Part shown: one piece after another, positions 8,294 through 17,753 of the stretch | Numbering within the stretch: position 1 is the first letter of the stretch | Layout of the letters: each line of letters opens with the position of its first letter | Assembly (NCBI RefSeq): GCF_009901525.1 | Contig: NZ_CP019288.1 | Coordinates: 3,191,501 to 3,255,500, forward strand | DNA length: 64,000 nucleotides | Direction of reading: 5' to 3' | Source: Kordia antarctica | GTDB lineage: Bacteria > Bacteroidota > Bacteroidia > Flavobacteriales > Flavobacteriaceae | Position numbers and translations under genes: made by a program | The notes under the pieces: model-generated | The model's input: only the letters and a program-made list of their open reading frames with translations | Told to the model about the DNA's origin: nothing | Databases searched by the model: none

Positions 8294-9519
8294 TGGAATC
8301 TAAAAGTCATTTAAGAGGCGCACAATTGTTCGAATTAGGACGTTTTAAAGAAGCAATTCCTGTTCTAAATCAAGCGATTTCGGAAAGTGTTTACAATTAT
8401 GCAAGCAAGTATTATTTGGCACTTTGTTTTTTTAATATTGATGCATATGATAAATCATCCAAAATTATAGATGAGTTATTGCAAGAATCACCAAACGAAG
8501 GAAATTTATTTTTTATAAAAGCACAAATTGCGTCACGTTTAGATAAAACTTCAGAAGCGTTAAATTTAATCAATCAAAGTATTGCATTAGATCCGTATCA
8601 AGCAGATTATTTTGCGTTTAAAGGCGCGTTATTAATGGCAAACAAAAAGTTTGAACCTGCGTTAGATTTTGTGAATCAAGGCTTACAACTCGATCCGAAA
8701 AATGCAGCGTGTCTAAATCTTCGCGCACGATTATTGACAAAATTAAACCGAAAAGAAGAAGCTCAAGAAACTGTTGAACATATTTTATACGACAACGCAG
8801 AAGACGATTATGCGCACGCAAATGTCGGTTGGGTTGCATTGGAAAATGGCAATACCAAGAAAGCGTTGCATCATTTTAAACAAGCGTTACAACTGAATCC
8901 AAACATGCAATACGCACGTGAAGGAATGACAACGGCTTTAAAATCGAAGAACTTTTTATACAAATGGTATCTAAAATATGCCTTTTGGATGAGCAATCAA
9001 TCGTCTCGAAATCAATGGATTTTCATCATTGGTTTATATATTGCATATCGTATAGGAATTGTAGTTTTACAAGCATCTGACTTAACGTTTTTAGTAATTC
9101 CGTTAGTTATTGTGTATTTACTTTTTGTCCTTGGCGGATGGATTATGGAACCCTTATCCAACACCATTTTATTAGCCGATTCGTACGGAAAATATTTATT
9201 ACAAGACCGTCAAAAATATAGTGGATACGCTTTTGGCGGATTGGCATTAGCAGGAATTTTGGCAGTTGGCGCCTATTTCACGTTTGGAAATGAACTGTAT
9301 ATGTTATGGGGATTAACCTTTTTCTGTGCGTTATTACCATTGCCGGGATCATTTTTAAGAGAACAAAAAAGAACAAGATTGATTGGACTTTTTTACGGAA
9401 TCGCGATGATTTGCGTAGGATTTTTTGGCGTGTTTTTTACCAACGACATTATGCTCAACGGCGCAATCGTTTTAGGAATGATGGTTGTGTATACGTGGAT
9501 TTCCGGGTTTATTTCTTAA
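8293..9519 (+). CDS. TPR-repeat protein with C-terminal membrane domain
   Basis: The protein has 408 residues. At least five TPR units fill residues 5-225 (for example 'ALDFVNQGLQLDPKNAACLNLRARLL' and 'ALHHFKQALQLNPNMQYAREGM'). About six hydrophobic segments between 235 and 408 make up an integral membrane part, and there is no N-terminal signal. The start overlaps the AAA+ stop by one base. The pair looks like an ATPase plus its membrane receptor or adaptor; this role is inferred from the coupling and shared TPRs only. Confidence 0.8.
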   Translation: MESKSHLRGAQLFELGRFKEAIPVLNQAISESVYNYASKYYLALCFFNIDAYDKSSKIIDELLQESPNEGNLFFIKAQIASRLDKTSEALNLINQSIALDPYQADYFAFKGALLMANKKFEPALDFVNQGLQLDPKNAACLNLRARLLTKLNRKEEAQETVEHILYDNAEDDYAHANVGWVALENGNTKKALHHFKQALQLNPNMQYAREGMTTALKSKNFLYKWYLKYAFWMSNQSSRNQWIFIIGLYIAYRIGIVVLQASDLTFLVIPLVIVYLLFVLGGWIMEPLSNTILLADSYGKYLLQDRQKYSGYAFGGLALAGILAVGAYFTFGNELYMLWGLTFFCALLPLPGSFLREQKRTRLIGLFYGIAMICVGFFGVFFTNDIMLNGAIVLGMMVVYTWISGFIS

Positions 9520-9536
9520 AGAATTTATATACAACT

Positions 9537-9821
9537 TTATTCAACTGTCAACTGAATTGTTAGTCCCAAAGCGTTTGCAAGTAAAGCAAAATTAGATAAT
9601 CTAATGTCTTCTCCGTTTTCAATTCTAGAAATATACGGCCTTTTCTTTCCAACTTTTTCTGCTAGATGTTCTTGAGTCATGTGTAATTCTTTCCTGCGAT
9701 TCTTTATAATTTCTCCAAAATAATAGGAAAAAGCACCTTCTCTAAACGCTTCACGTTTTTCCGTGCCTTTTTTCCCATAACGTTTTGCAATTAATTCTTT
9801 TGCGTTTATTGATTTTCCCAT
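9537..9821 (-). CDS. XRE/HTH antitoxin (HigA-like)
   Basis: The protein has 94 residues. A helix-turn-helix occupies about 45-92 ('MTQEHLAEKVGKKRPYISRIENGED', then 'LSNFALLANALG'), typical of Cro/C1-type repressors. It lies 2 bp downstream of the RelE-like toxin, which is the reversed gene order of higBA systems. It should neutralise the toxin and repress the operon, probably at the palindrome 10171-10188. Confidence 0.88.
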   Translation of the reverse strand: MGKSINAKELIAKRYGKKGTEKREAFREGAFSYYFGEIIKNRRKELHMTQEHLAEKVGKKRPYISRIENGEDIRLSNFALLANALGLTIQLTVE

Positions 9822-9823
9822 AA

Positions 9824-10162
9824 TTATTCTTCTTTTAAATAATTCTCCAGTATTTTTTCTGCTTGTTTAATTGCTTTTTTATAATCTTTAGTTCCTTTTT
9901 TTTGAAATCCATACAAGCAAATTGCTTTTTTACATTCTGAAAAATTCAGGTGGTCAATAGCAAAGATTACAATTCGATATTCGTTTCCTGATTTAATTCG
10001 CAATTCATAAAATTGTGTTGATTTCAGTTTTTTCAGAAAATTGGAATTAATCACTTTAATTTCACTGATAACTTCAATAAGTTGAAAAAATTTCAATGCA
10101 ACTCTCTCTTCTTGACTGTCGATAAATTCCAAACATTCTTCTGCAATATCGATTTCTCTCAT
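9824..10162 (-). CDS. RelE/HigB-family toxin
   Basis: The protein has 112 residues, the length and pattern of RelE/HigB mRNA interferases: 'LKKLKSTQFYELRIKSGNEYRIVIFAID' (strands with the basic/aromatic residues), then 'KKAICLYGFQKKGTKDYKKAIKQAEKI', the conserved 'F-x-K-K-t' C-terminal block. It is predicted to cleave mRNA at the ribosome. The gene precedes its antitoxin by 2 bp and is preceded by a perfect 18-bp palindrome. Confidence 0.88.
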   Translation of the reverse strand: MREIDIAEECLEFIDSQEERVALKFFQLIEVISEIKVINSNFLKKLKSTQFYELRIKSGNEYRIVIFAIDHLNFSECKKAICLYGFQKKGTKDYKKAIKQAEKILENYLKEE

Positions 10163-10170
10163 AGTACAAA

Positions 10171-10188
10171 TGTAACTAATTAGTTACA
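10171..10188. promoter_or_regulatory. Palindromic operator of the toxin-antitoxin operon
   Basis: TGTAACTAATTAGTTACA is a perfect 18-bp palindrome 9 bp upstream of the toxin start codon, where the promoter should be. It is a likely antitoxin or toxin-antitoxin binding site. Confidence 0.7.
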
Positions 10189-10321
10189 ATTTAATAGAAA
10201 ATTTTTATTAAACGTGATTATTTGGACATAAAAATAAAACCATTTACAAATCATTTCTTTCTAATTTTCTGATATTCCCATTGTTTCATAGAATTCTATT
10301 AATTTAACATTCACTTTATAA

Positions 10322-11335
<1,014 letters not shown>

Positions 11336-11338
11336 ACG

Positions 11339-11728
11339 ATGAAAGTTGCTTTTTCCATATTTATATTAATTACCATTGCTGGAATGGCTTTATTGGTATT
11401 TATAAATATTGAAGAACAAGAAAAAACGTACGCTTCACAACCAATTTTTATCTGTGGAACTCCTTCTCTAGATTCTTCTGAAGAAGCAAAAAAAGGAAGA
11501 AGCTTATTTAACGCAAATTGTGCTGCTTGTCATAAATTAGACGCGCAATCTACTGGTCCGCTATTACGAAGTATTAACGAACGCTATTCTGCGGAAGACA
11601 TTATAAAGTTTATGAAAAATGATTTTTCAGGGGAAATTAAATATTCTGGAGAACGAGGTTATAAGTGCAATCCGTTTCCAAACCTAACTGATGCCGATAT
11701 TAAAAATATTCTCTCATATACACACTAA
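11339..11728 (+). CDS. Small monoheme cytochrome c
   Basis: The protein has 129 residues with an N-terminal hydrophobic segment (about 4-23) acting as signal or membrane anchor. A CAACH heme-binding motif lies near residue 61 after 'GRSLFNANC', and a further 'LTDADIKNILSYTH' helix fits the class I cytochrome c C-terminus. The distal Met ligand is probably 'FMKNDF'. It should carry electrons in the periplasm. It is 3 bp downstream of hemB and 14 bp upstream of the DinB gene, so the three form one operon. Confidence 0.88.
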   Translation: MKVAFSIFILITIAGMALLVFINIEEQEKTYASQPIFICGTPSLDSSEEAKKGRSLFNANCAACHKLDAQSTGPLLRSINERYSAEDIIKFMKNDFSGEIKYSGERGYKCNPFPNLTDADIKNILSYTH

Positions 11729-11742
11729 CCAAATTATCAATT

Positions 11743-12249
11743 ATGAAAAAACACATATTTCTTCTAGTCATTTTCGTAAGTTCATTCGCGAAAGCGCAAG
11801 ACACACCAATTTCAGCTTTTTTGGAAAAATGGGAGAACTCTAAAGATTATTTAGTAGAAATGGCAGAAGCAATGCCTGAAGATAAGTATGATTATAAACC
11901 AACCGAACGTCAAAAGACATTTAAAGAGCAGTTATTGCATATAAAACAGAATATGGATTGGTTGAGCAATCGGTATTTCGCGAAAGCAACACTTGAAAAT
12001 ATAAAAGTAACATACCCTACAAAAGCGGAAGTGATTGAAGCCATGAAGACATCTTTTGACAATACAGCAACAATTATAAAAACTGCAACTCCAGAAGATT
12101 TAAAAGAGTTGGTAGAATTTTTTGCAGGTCAAAAAACGAAATTGCAAATCTTGAATTTACTGCAAGATCATGTGACACATCACAGAGGACAACTCATCGT
12201 GTATTTGAACCTCAACGACATAAAACCGCCAACATATCGTGGTTGGTAG
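11743..12249 (+). CDS. Exported DinB-family protein
   Basis: The protein has 168 residues with a signal peptide ending near 'SFAKAQ'. A four-helix DinB/YfiT-like bundle follows, with the metal-binding histidines expected for the family: 'LLHIKQNMDWL' and 'QDHVTHHRGQLIVYL'. Family members bind a divalent metal and some are thiol transferases, but no activity can be assigned here. It ends the hemB-cytochrome operon. Confidence 0.85.
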   Translation: MKKHIFLLVIFVSSFAKAQDTPISAFLEKWENSKDYLVEMAEAMPEDKYDYKPTERQKTFKEQLLHIKQNMDWLSNRYFAKATLENIKVTYPTKAEVIEAMKTSFDNTATIIKTATPEDLKELVEFFAGQKTKLQILNLLQDHVTHHRGQLIVYLNLNDIKPPTYRGW

Positions 12250-12357
12250 TTAAAATCCGCCTAAGTAAATCGTAGTAAATTTTATGGATTCAACTCGGAT
12301 AGTTTAAGATTGACCAAAATATTCTCTAAATTCGCTACATCCAATTTTTAAATAAAC

Positions 12358-13431
12358 ATGACACTATTAATACTTTACGGAGTAGTTTCTATTTTTTTCT
12401 CGTTTTTATGCTCCATTTTGGAAGCTGTACTTTTGAGCGTTACACCAACGTTTGTAAACATTAAAAAGAAGGAAGGAAAACCATATGCAGATGCTTTAAA
12501 AGAACTTAAAAAAGACGTAGATAAACCGTTAATCGCGATTCTTACGTTGAATACAATTGCGCACACAGTTGGTGCAATTATGGTTGGTGCAGAAGCAAAA
12601 AAGATATTTAATGACGAAGGTTACGGCGTATTTATTGTGTCTTCTGTGATGACAATTTTGATTTTAGTTACTTCTGAAATTATTCCAAAAACAATTGGCG
12701 CTACGTATTGGAGACAGTTGGCAAATTTTACCACAAAAACGCTTGGAATTATGGTAACGATTTTAAAATACACTGGAATTCTGTGGGTTTTACAATTGTT
12801 CACAAAAATTATTGGAAGTAAAGGTCACGGAAGTGTATTGAGTAGAGAAGATTTTAGCGCAATGACGGAAATTGCAACCGACAAAGGTGTTTTTCACGAA
12901 TCGGAAAGTAAAGTGATTCGCAACTTATTAGGTTTTAGAGATATTTTAGTGAAAGATGTGATGACGCCGCGATCTGTGTTAAAAATTGTTGCTTCTGATA
13001 AAACGATTCAACAGTTTTTTGATGAAAATCCGAATTTGAAATTCTCTCGAATTCCCATACATGGAGCAAAAGAAGATGATATTTCTGGATATGTTTTGAA
13101 AGATAAAATAATGGAAGCCATTATTCACGGAAGAGGCGAAGAACCGTTAGAATCTATTAGAAGAGAATTATTAGTAACTGAACGTAATTTACCAATTCCA
13201 GAATTGTTTGAGCAACTTATTGAACAGCGCGAACATATTGCGTTGGTTGTAGATGAATACGGTTCGGTAAGTGGTTTGGTAAGTCAAGAAGATGTGATTG
13301 AAACCTTGCTTGGTTTAGAAATTATGGATGAAAGTGATAACGTTGCCGATTTGCAACAATTGGCACGTAAAAGCTGGGAGAATAGAGCTAAGAAATTAGG
13401 CTTGATAGAAAAAAATAACCCAGAAGAATAA
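12358..13431 (+). CDS. CNNM/CBS-domain membrane protein (HlyC/CorC family)
   Basis: The protein has 357 residues. The N-terminal CNNM (DUF21) membrane domain has three to four helices in residues 1-150 ('VTSEIIPKTIGATYW'). A CBS pair follows: 'VMTPRSVLKIVASDKTIQQFF', 'SRIPIHGAKEDDISGYVLKDKI' and 'VVDEYGSVSGLVSQEDVIETLLG'. Such proteins are linked to Mg2+/cation efflux and membrane integrity. The usual C-terminal CorC/HlyC domain is missing, so this is the short form. Confidence 0.9.
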   Translation: MTLLILYGVVSIFFSFLCSILEAVLLSVTPTFVNIKKKEGKPYADALKELKKDVDKPLIAILTLNTIAHTVGAIMVGAEAKKIFNDEGYGVFIVSSVMTILILVTSEIIPKTIGATYWRQLANFTTKTLGIMVTILKYTGILWVLQLFTKIIGSKGHGSVLSREDFSAMTEIATDKGVFHESESKVIRNLLGFRDILVKDVMTPRSVLKIVASDKTIQQFFDENPNLKFSRIPIHGAKEDDISGYVLKDKIMEAIIHGRGEEPLESIRRELLVTERNLPIPELFEQLIEQREHIALVVDEYGSVSGLVSQEDVIETLLGLEIMDESDNVADLQQLARKSWENRAKKLGLIEKNNPEE

Positions 13432-13646
13432 ATCCGTCTGGGTGTATTTATCGTTGGTGTATTTTAGTTAAAATTTCCAACTACTAACAACTTTCTGTAT
13501 GCTGATTTTTCACCATAAACTCATAATTAAAAAAATGAGAGTGAACTGAGTTCATGATTAGATTTCGGGCGTGACAAACTTATAAAAAAAACGCGCTTTA
13601 TCTGTCTTTTTAATCACTTTATCGATGAAATACACTTTTTAGTTTC

Positions 13647-14132
13647 ATGAATACATACACAGCACATATAAAAACTCCTTTGGGGATTGCAAGAATTGTT
13701 TCTGACGATACTGATATTCTTGAAATTTCTGTGTTGGATGCTACTACAACGTTTACGGATTCTGAACAAATTCCTGAAATACTTCAAGATTGTGTCACAC
13801 AATTACACGAATATTTTGATGGAATACGCACCAATTTTGAACTTCCACTAGCTCCAAAAGGAACCGAATTTCAACAGAAAGTATGGAAAGGCTTGAACGA
13901 AATTCCTTTTGGAAAAACATGTTCGTATTTAGATTTGTCGAAGCGTTTGGGCAATGTAAAAGCAATTCGTGCAGTAGCTTCGGCAAATGGGAAAAATCCA
14001 TTGTGGATTGTAACGCCGTGTCATAGAGTTATTGGAAGTGACGGCTCGCTTACTGGCTATGCTGGCGGATTGTGGCGCAAAAAGTGGTTGCTAGCGCACG
14101 AAAGTCCTGCTAAACAACAATCTCTTTTTTAA
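13647..14132 (+). CDS. ogt: Methylated-DNA--protein-cysteine methyltransferase
   Basis: The enzyme repairs O6-alkylguanine by irreversible transfer to a cysteine. The 161 residues include 'GTEFQQKVWKGLNEIPFGKTCSYLDLSKRLG' (the DNA-binding helix-turn-helix) and the active-site PCHRV at 124-128 (Cys125), then 'GSLTGYAGGLWRKKWLLAHE'. The stop codon is directly followed by the ATG of the TPR-AraC regulator. The upstream region carries the 14-mer TCGATGAAATACAC (13622-13635), also present upstream of the 24052 subtilase gene. Confidence 0.95.
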   Translation: MNTYTAHIKTPLGIARIVSDDTDILEISVLDATTTFTDSEQIPEILQDCVTQLHEYFDGIRTNFELPLAPKGTEFQQKVWKGLNEIPFGKTCSYLDLSKRLGNVKAIRAVASANGKNPLWIVTPCHRVIGSDGSLTGYAGGLWRKKWLLAHESPAKQQSLF

Positions 14133-15902
14133 ATGAATACTACAACACCTAAAAAGCTTTTTTTATGTTTGGCTGGAATCTTCTTTAGCACTTTTATATG
14201 CTTTGCGTTTCAAAATCCTAAAGTATCAGCCAAACTTGATAATTTATCAATGTCTCAACTGAAAGATAACATTTCTTTTTACACCGATAAAGAAGATCCT
14301 GAAGCTGAACAATATTTACAAGTATATCTTAAAAAAGCAATTGAAAAAAAGCAAGTCTATGCTGTTTTTGAAGCCTATTCAGGTTTAGGGAAAATTAAAT
14401 ATCATGAGAATAAGTATCTAGAAGCGATTGCATTTTATGATAGCGGATTGGCTTATTTAAAAAAATATGGTAAGCAACATGCTAAAGAAATTGTTCTTCT
14501 TTTAAAAGATAAAGGTCAGAGTTTATTGGATATGCAACGGCTCAATGATGCTTATGAATGTTATTCTAAAGCACTTGATACAATTGCAAAATATAATTTG
14601 AATGATTTAAAAGTTTCGCTTACTTCTAATATTGCTAATATAAAATCTGAAACTGCCGATTTTGAAGAAGCGCTGAAATTGCATCAAGAAAACTTAGCTA
14701 TTTTAGAACAAGTTAATAAAAAAACCTATGCTTCTTATAATGATTATGATACCGAGTATATAGCTACTATACTGAATATTGCCACAGCTCACAGACGTTT
14801 AAAGGAATTCGAAGAAGCTTTAAAATATACCAAACTAGGAATTGCCAAAAATGAAGAAATTCTAAATGAAAAAAACATACCTGACAAAAAAAATAGATTT
14901 CATCAAAAACTAAAAGGGCATTTATTAACTAATCAAGGAATTATTTATTTCTATAAAAATCACTTTGATCTTTCCTTAGATTATTTTGATAAAGCTCAAA
15001 TAATTAAAGATGAATTAAACATCAATAGTTTTTCGCTTGAATGCGATTTGTTTAGAGGAAAGTGTTATTTGAAAAAAGGTAATTATGTACAAGCAATTTC
15101 TTTTGGAAAGAATGCCATTAAAGGATATGAAAATAGATATCAATTTTCATCTACACGAAATCTTTTAGACGCGTATTTAGTATTGATTAAAAGTTATAAA
15201 AAATTAGGACAGTATGAAGAAGCTACCATTTATGATGAAAAATACAGAGTACGATACGATCAGGTTTTTAATCTTCAAGAGATTCATATTTTAAATCAAC
15301 TTGAAAACGAGTATGAGTCTAAAAACTTAAAATTACTCAATCAAATTCTTCAAAAACGATCTTCGCTTTTTATGATTGCAGCAATCATATTAATTATACT
15401 CTTGTGTATTGGATATCTGTTCTATAAAAGGAAAATTAAAAAAGGAAAACAAGCGTTCGGTGCTTTAATGCATAAGATGACGTTGTTAGAAGAACATAAA
15501 AATATTACTGTAACTAAAAAGTCACAACAGCATCTTCAAATTGATGAGCAAACGATACAGATTATATTAGACAAACTAAATCGTTTGGAACAAGAACATT
15601 TCTTTTTAGATAAATTGTATGATTTAAGTCAGACAGCTCAAAAAATTGGAACAAATACGTCTTATCTCTCTGCGATTATTAATCATTACAAAGCAAAGAA
15701 TTTTAAGGAATATATGAACCAGTTAAAAATCAATCATGCAGTAGTAACGCTTAAAGAGAATAAAACATTTAGAAAGTATGCAATTGCTGCGTTGGCCGAA
15801 GAGTTTGGGTATAATAGCACATTAACGTTTTCTAGGGCTTTTAAAAAATACGCTGGATTAAATCCGTCCGAATACATCGCTACGCTGAATAAAAATCATT
15901 AA
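14133..15902 (+). CDS. TPR-transmembrane-AraC regulator
   Basis: The protein has 589 residues: an N-terminal hydrophobic signal or anchor, then TPR helices about 70-390 ('ALKLHQENLAILEQVNKKTYASY', 'DLSLDYFDKAQIIKDEL'), a transmembrane helix near 410-430 and a C-terminal AraC-type helix-turn-helix at about 480-585 ('TSYLSAIINHYKAKNFKEYMNQLKI', 'ALAEEFGYNSTLTFSRAFKKYAG'). This is the Flavobacteria design with a periplasmic TPR sensor and a cytoplasmic DNA-binding domain. The GG-leader peptide genes just downstream are possible targets. The 40721 gene is a short paralogue lacking the TPR part. Confidence 0.85.
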   Translation: MNTTTPKKLFLCLAGIFFSTFICFAFQNPKVSAKLDNLSMSQLKDNISFYTDKEDPEAEQYLQVYLKKAIEKKQVYAVFEAYSGLGKIKYHENKYLEAIAFYDSGLAYLKKYGKQHAKEIVLLLKDKGQSLLDMQRLNDAYECYSKALDTIAKYNLNDLKVSLTSNIANIKSETADFEEALKLHQENLAILEQVNKKTYASYNDYDTEYIATILNIATAHRRLKEFEEALKYTKLGIAKNEEILNEKNIPDKKNRFHQKLKGHLLTNQGIIYFYKNHFDLSLDYFDKAQIIKDELNINSFSLECDLFRGKCYLKKGNYVQAISFGKNAIKGYENRYQFSSTRNLLDAYLVLIKSYKKLGQYEEATIYDEKYRVRYDQVFNLQEIHILNQLENEYESKNLKLLNQILQKRSSLFMIAAIILIILLCIGYLFYKRKIKKGKQAFGALMHKMTLLEEHKNITVTKKSQQHLQIDEQTIQIILDKLNRLEQEHFFLDKLYDLSQTAQKIGTNTSYLSAIINHYKAKNFKEYMNQLKINHAVVTLKENKTFRKYAIAALAEEFGYNSTLTFSRAFKKYAGLNPSEYIATLNKNH

Positions 15903-15924
15903 TTTCTTTATGTAAACGTATGTG

Positions 15925-15940
15925 TCATTTTATAAAATGA
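15925..15940. promoter_or_regulatory. 16-bp palindrome upstream of precursor peptide genes, copy 1
   Basis: TCATTTTATAAAATGA is a perfect palindrome. Flanking bases extend it imperfectly (CGTA ... TACG; GTAAACGTA ... TACGTTT). The same 16-mer recurs at 16171-16186. It could be an operator, or a terminator for the AraC gene. Confidence 0.5.
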
Positions 15941-16008
15941 CGCTACGTTTCTTTGGTTTACAAATACAAGAAGAGTTACTTTAGTTGTCATATTTAAACC
16001 AATATACC

Positions 16009-16164
16009 ATGAAAAATACACAAAAAAAACGTGCTTCAATTAAGAAATTGACGCTAAACAAAAAATCTATTGTTCTGTTTGATACTTTAAAAGGCGGAAC
16101 AGAATTTAACACCATTTATAGTCATCAAAGCCTTGGCGAATACACCTGCGCACAGGATTTTTAA
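16009..16164 (+). CDS. GG-leader peptide precursor, copy 3
   Basis: This 51-codon gene begins at ATG 16009 (MKNTQKKRASIKKLTLNKKS) with 'KGG' at 28-30, the same leader type as the genes at 4868, 5076 and 16270. The core of about 21 residues has a single Cys and several Ser/Thr, so it is poorer in ring-forming residues than the others and may be decayed or differently processed. It follows the AraC regulator and one copy of the TCATTTTATAAAATGA palindrome. Confidence 0.6.
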   Translation: MKNTQKKRASIKKLTLNKKSIVLFDTLKGGTEFNTIYSHQSLGEYTCAQDF

Positions 16165-16170
16165 AAGATT

Positions 16171-16186
16171 TCATTTTATAAAATGA
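16171..16186. promoter_or_regulatory. 16-bp palindrome, copy 2
   Basis: This is identical to 15925-15940. It lies 7 bp after the stop of the first peptide gene and 84 bp before the next one, so each peptide gene is preceded by one copy. Confidence 0.5.
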
Positions 16187-16269
16187 TACTATAAGGCTAG
16201 TTTTCACGCTAATTTCCAGATTTTATATCGCTAAGTTTGATTCATATTTAATCATTAAAAATTTAAATC

Positions 16270-16488
16270 ATGAAAAAAAAGAATGTAAAAAAATTGTCTA
16301 TTAGTAAGTCCGCTATTTCTGTGCTTAATGTAAATTCTGTGCGTCAGATAAAAGGAGGAAGTGCATTTGTGTGTTCCAATGATTGTGACACAACTACGGA
16401 TACAGATACTTTAGGAATTCCAGGAACTATCATCGGATGTCCATACAATCCTAGTTACTATCCTTGCGAAAATGAAAATCGTAATTAA
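16270..16488 (+). CDS. GG-leader peptide precursor (lanthipeptide-like), copy 4
   Basis: The product has 72 residues. The leader MKKKNVKKLSISKSAISVLN ends at 'KGG' (about 28-30), a typical Bacteroidetes lanthipeptide-type leader with the LSISKSAIS block. The core of about 42 residues carries four Cys and a run of Thr/Ser ('DCDTTTDTDT'), suitable for dehydration and ring formation. No biosynthetic enzymes are adjacent. A perfect terminator follows. Confidence 0.72.
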   Translation: MKKKNVKKLSISKSAISVLNVNSVRQIKGGSAFVCSNDCDTTTDTDTLGIPGTIIGCPYNPSYYPCENENRN

Positions 16489-16535
16489 ATTTATTTTTTG
16501 AGAACTAAACACACACTAAATTTATTGATGTTTCT

Positions 16536-16566
16536 AAAACCGTCTTTTATCTAAGACGGTTTTTTT
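16536..16566 (+). terminator. Rho-independent terminator after precursor 4
   Basis: AAAACCGTCTT / AAGACGGTTTT is an 11-bp perfect stem with a 6-nt loop and a T-rich tail. Confidence 0.92.
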
Positions 16567-16570
16567 ATAT

Positions 16571-16747
16571 TTGGACTTAAAAGTAAAGAATGTACAAACC
16601 GAACATGAAATTACTATTGAAAAAATAACGTATTTGAAGAATGACAACGCACAAATTTTTGCAGAAGTCATTAAAACCCTATATATTGCTGAAAAGTCGT
16701 TTTATAAAGAGAAACTTAAAAAACGCGAAAAAGCAATGTCTTATTAG
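16571..16747 (+). pseudogene. Short ORF or gene remnant without ATG start
   Basis: An open frame of 58 codons from TTG 16571 to TAG 16747 reads like real coding sequence (charged, helical; it ends 'YKEKLKKREKAMSY'). No ATG lies near its beginning, and a TATATTTG box overlaps the putative start. It may be a leaderless TTG-started gene or the tail of a lost gene. No family was recognised. Confidence 0.3.
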
Positions 16748-16807
16748 TACACAGACCAAAAACTTACCCTTTTTAACGTGCTAAAATAAAGACTTATGTT
16801 ACAAAAA

Positions 16808-17509
16808 ATGAACCTGGAACATGTGTTGTTTCTAGATATAGAAACGGTTCCTGAACATCCTAATTTTAATGATTTGGATGCAGAAGAACAAGCACTTTGG
16901 GAACAAAAAACGGTGTATAAACGCAAAGATGAGTTTACACCTGAAGAATTTTATGATCGTGCCGGAATTTGGGCAGAGTTTGGAAAAATTATCTGTATTT
17001 CTGTTGGGTATTTTTCCAATAAAGGCGATATCCGAAATTTTAGAACGACTTCTTTTTATGGCGAAGAAGAACACTTACTCCAAGAGTTTAAAGGACTTTT
17101 AGAATCACACTTTAACAGACCGCATCATGTGTTGTGTGCGCATAATGGAAAAGAATTTGACTTTCCATTCATCGCGCGCAGAATGATTATTAACAGAATT
17201 ACATTGCCTTCTAAGTTGAATTTGTTCGGGAAAAAACCTTGGGAGATTGCACATTTAGACACCTTAGAATTGTGGAAATTTGGCGATTATAAACATTATA
17301 CTTCTTTAAAGTTGATGACAAAAATTTTAGGAATTCCTTCGCCAAAAGATGATATTGATGGAAGTCAAGTTCGAGATGTTTTTTACGAAGAAAATAATAT
17401 TGATCGTATTATTGTGTATTGTGAAAAAGATGTGATCGCTGTCGCGCAGATTTTACTCAGACTCCGAAATGAACGTTTGTTAGATGATGATGAAGTTTTG
17501 CATGTGTAG
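16808..17509 (+). CDS. DEDD-type 3'-5' exonuclease (PolB-like exonuclease family)
   Basis: The protein has 233 residues from ATG 16808, or 237 from the ATG 12 nt upstream. I prefer the inner start because family members begin 'MNLEH'. The exonuclease motifs are visible: ExoI 'LFLDIETVP' (D, E), ExoII 'LCAHNGKEFDFPFIARRM' (D), and ExoIII 'YCEKDVIAVAQILLRL' with the final Asp. This matches the 'predicted 3'-5' exonuclease related to PolB' family. A role in nucleic-acid repair or RNA trimming is likely but not specified by context. Confidence 0.88.
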   Translation: MNLEHVLFLDIETVPEHPNFNDLDAEEQALWEQKTVYKRKDEFTPEEFYDRAGIWAEFGKIICISVGYFSNKGDIRNFRTTSFYGEEEHLLQEFKGLLESHFNRPHHVLCAHNGKEFDFPFIARRMIINRITLPSKLNLFGKKPWEIAHLDTLELWKFGDYKHYTSLKLMTKILGIPSPKDDIDGSQVRDVFYEENNIDRIIVYCEKDVIAVAQILLRLRNERLLDDDEVLHV

Positions 17510-17576
17510 TTTTGGTATGTTGGGTTTTTGGGTGTTAGGTGTTAGGTCGCTGCGCTTTTGGACTTGCTTAGACTTG

Positions 17577-17614
17577 TTAGATTGTTAGATTGTTAGATTG
17601 TTAGATTGTTAGAT
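17577..17614. repeat. 8-bp tandem repeat
   Basis: TTAGATTG is repeated four times in full, plus a partial copy. The surrounding 17515-17650 is G/T-rich low-complexity sequence without a gene. Confidence 0.85.
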
Positions 17615-17651
17615 GAAAATAAATAAAGCTGATCGAAAAGCCCTGAAGAAC

Positions 17652-17729
17652 ATCATTACGAATAATTTTTCATTCTGAAGTAATCTGTGACTAAATTCAA
17701 CAGATTGCTTCATTTCATTCGCAATGACA
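17652..17729. repeat. Interspersed hairpin repeat, inverted copy
   Basis: The segment 17692-17727 is the exact reverse complement of 6402-6437. The element starts 'TCATTACGA' and ends 'TCGCAATGACA', so it is itself an imperfect inverted repeat. Confidence 0.75.
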
Positions 17730-17753
17730 ATTTGGTATTAACGCACAGGTAAT

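Noticed and set aside
13501-13560. Inverted repeat GAACT/AGTTC and TAAACTCAT/ATGAG near ogt as a copy of the 159-bp MITE
   Set aside because: Only a few terminal bases match (GAACTC-like). There is no 19-bp end and no triplet duplication.
17515-17650. Possible telomere-like or CRISPR-like array
   Set aside because: The units are 8 bp, directly adjacent and without spacers, so this is simple slippage repeat DNA.
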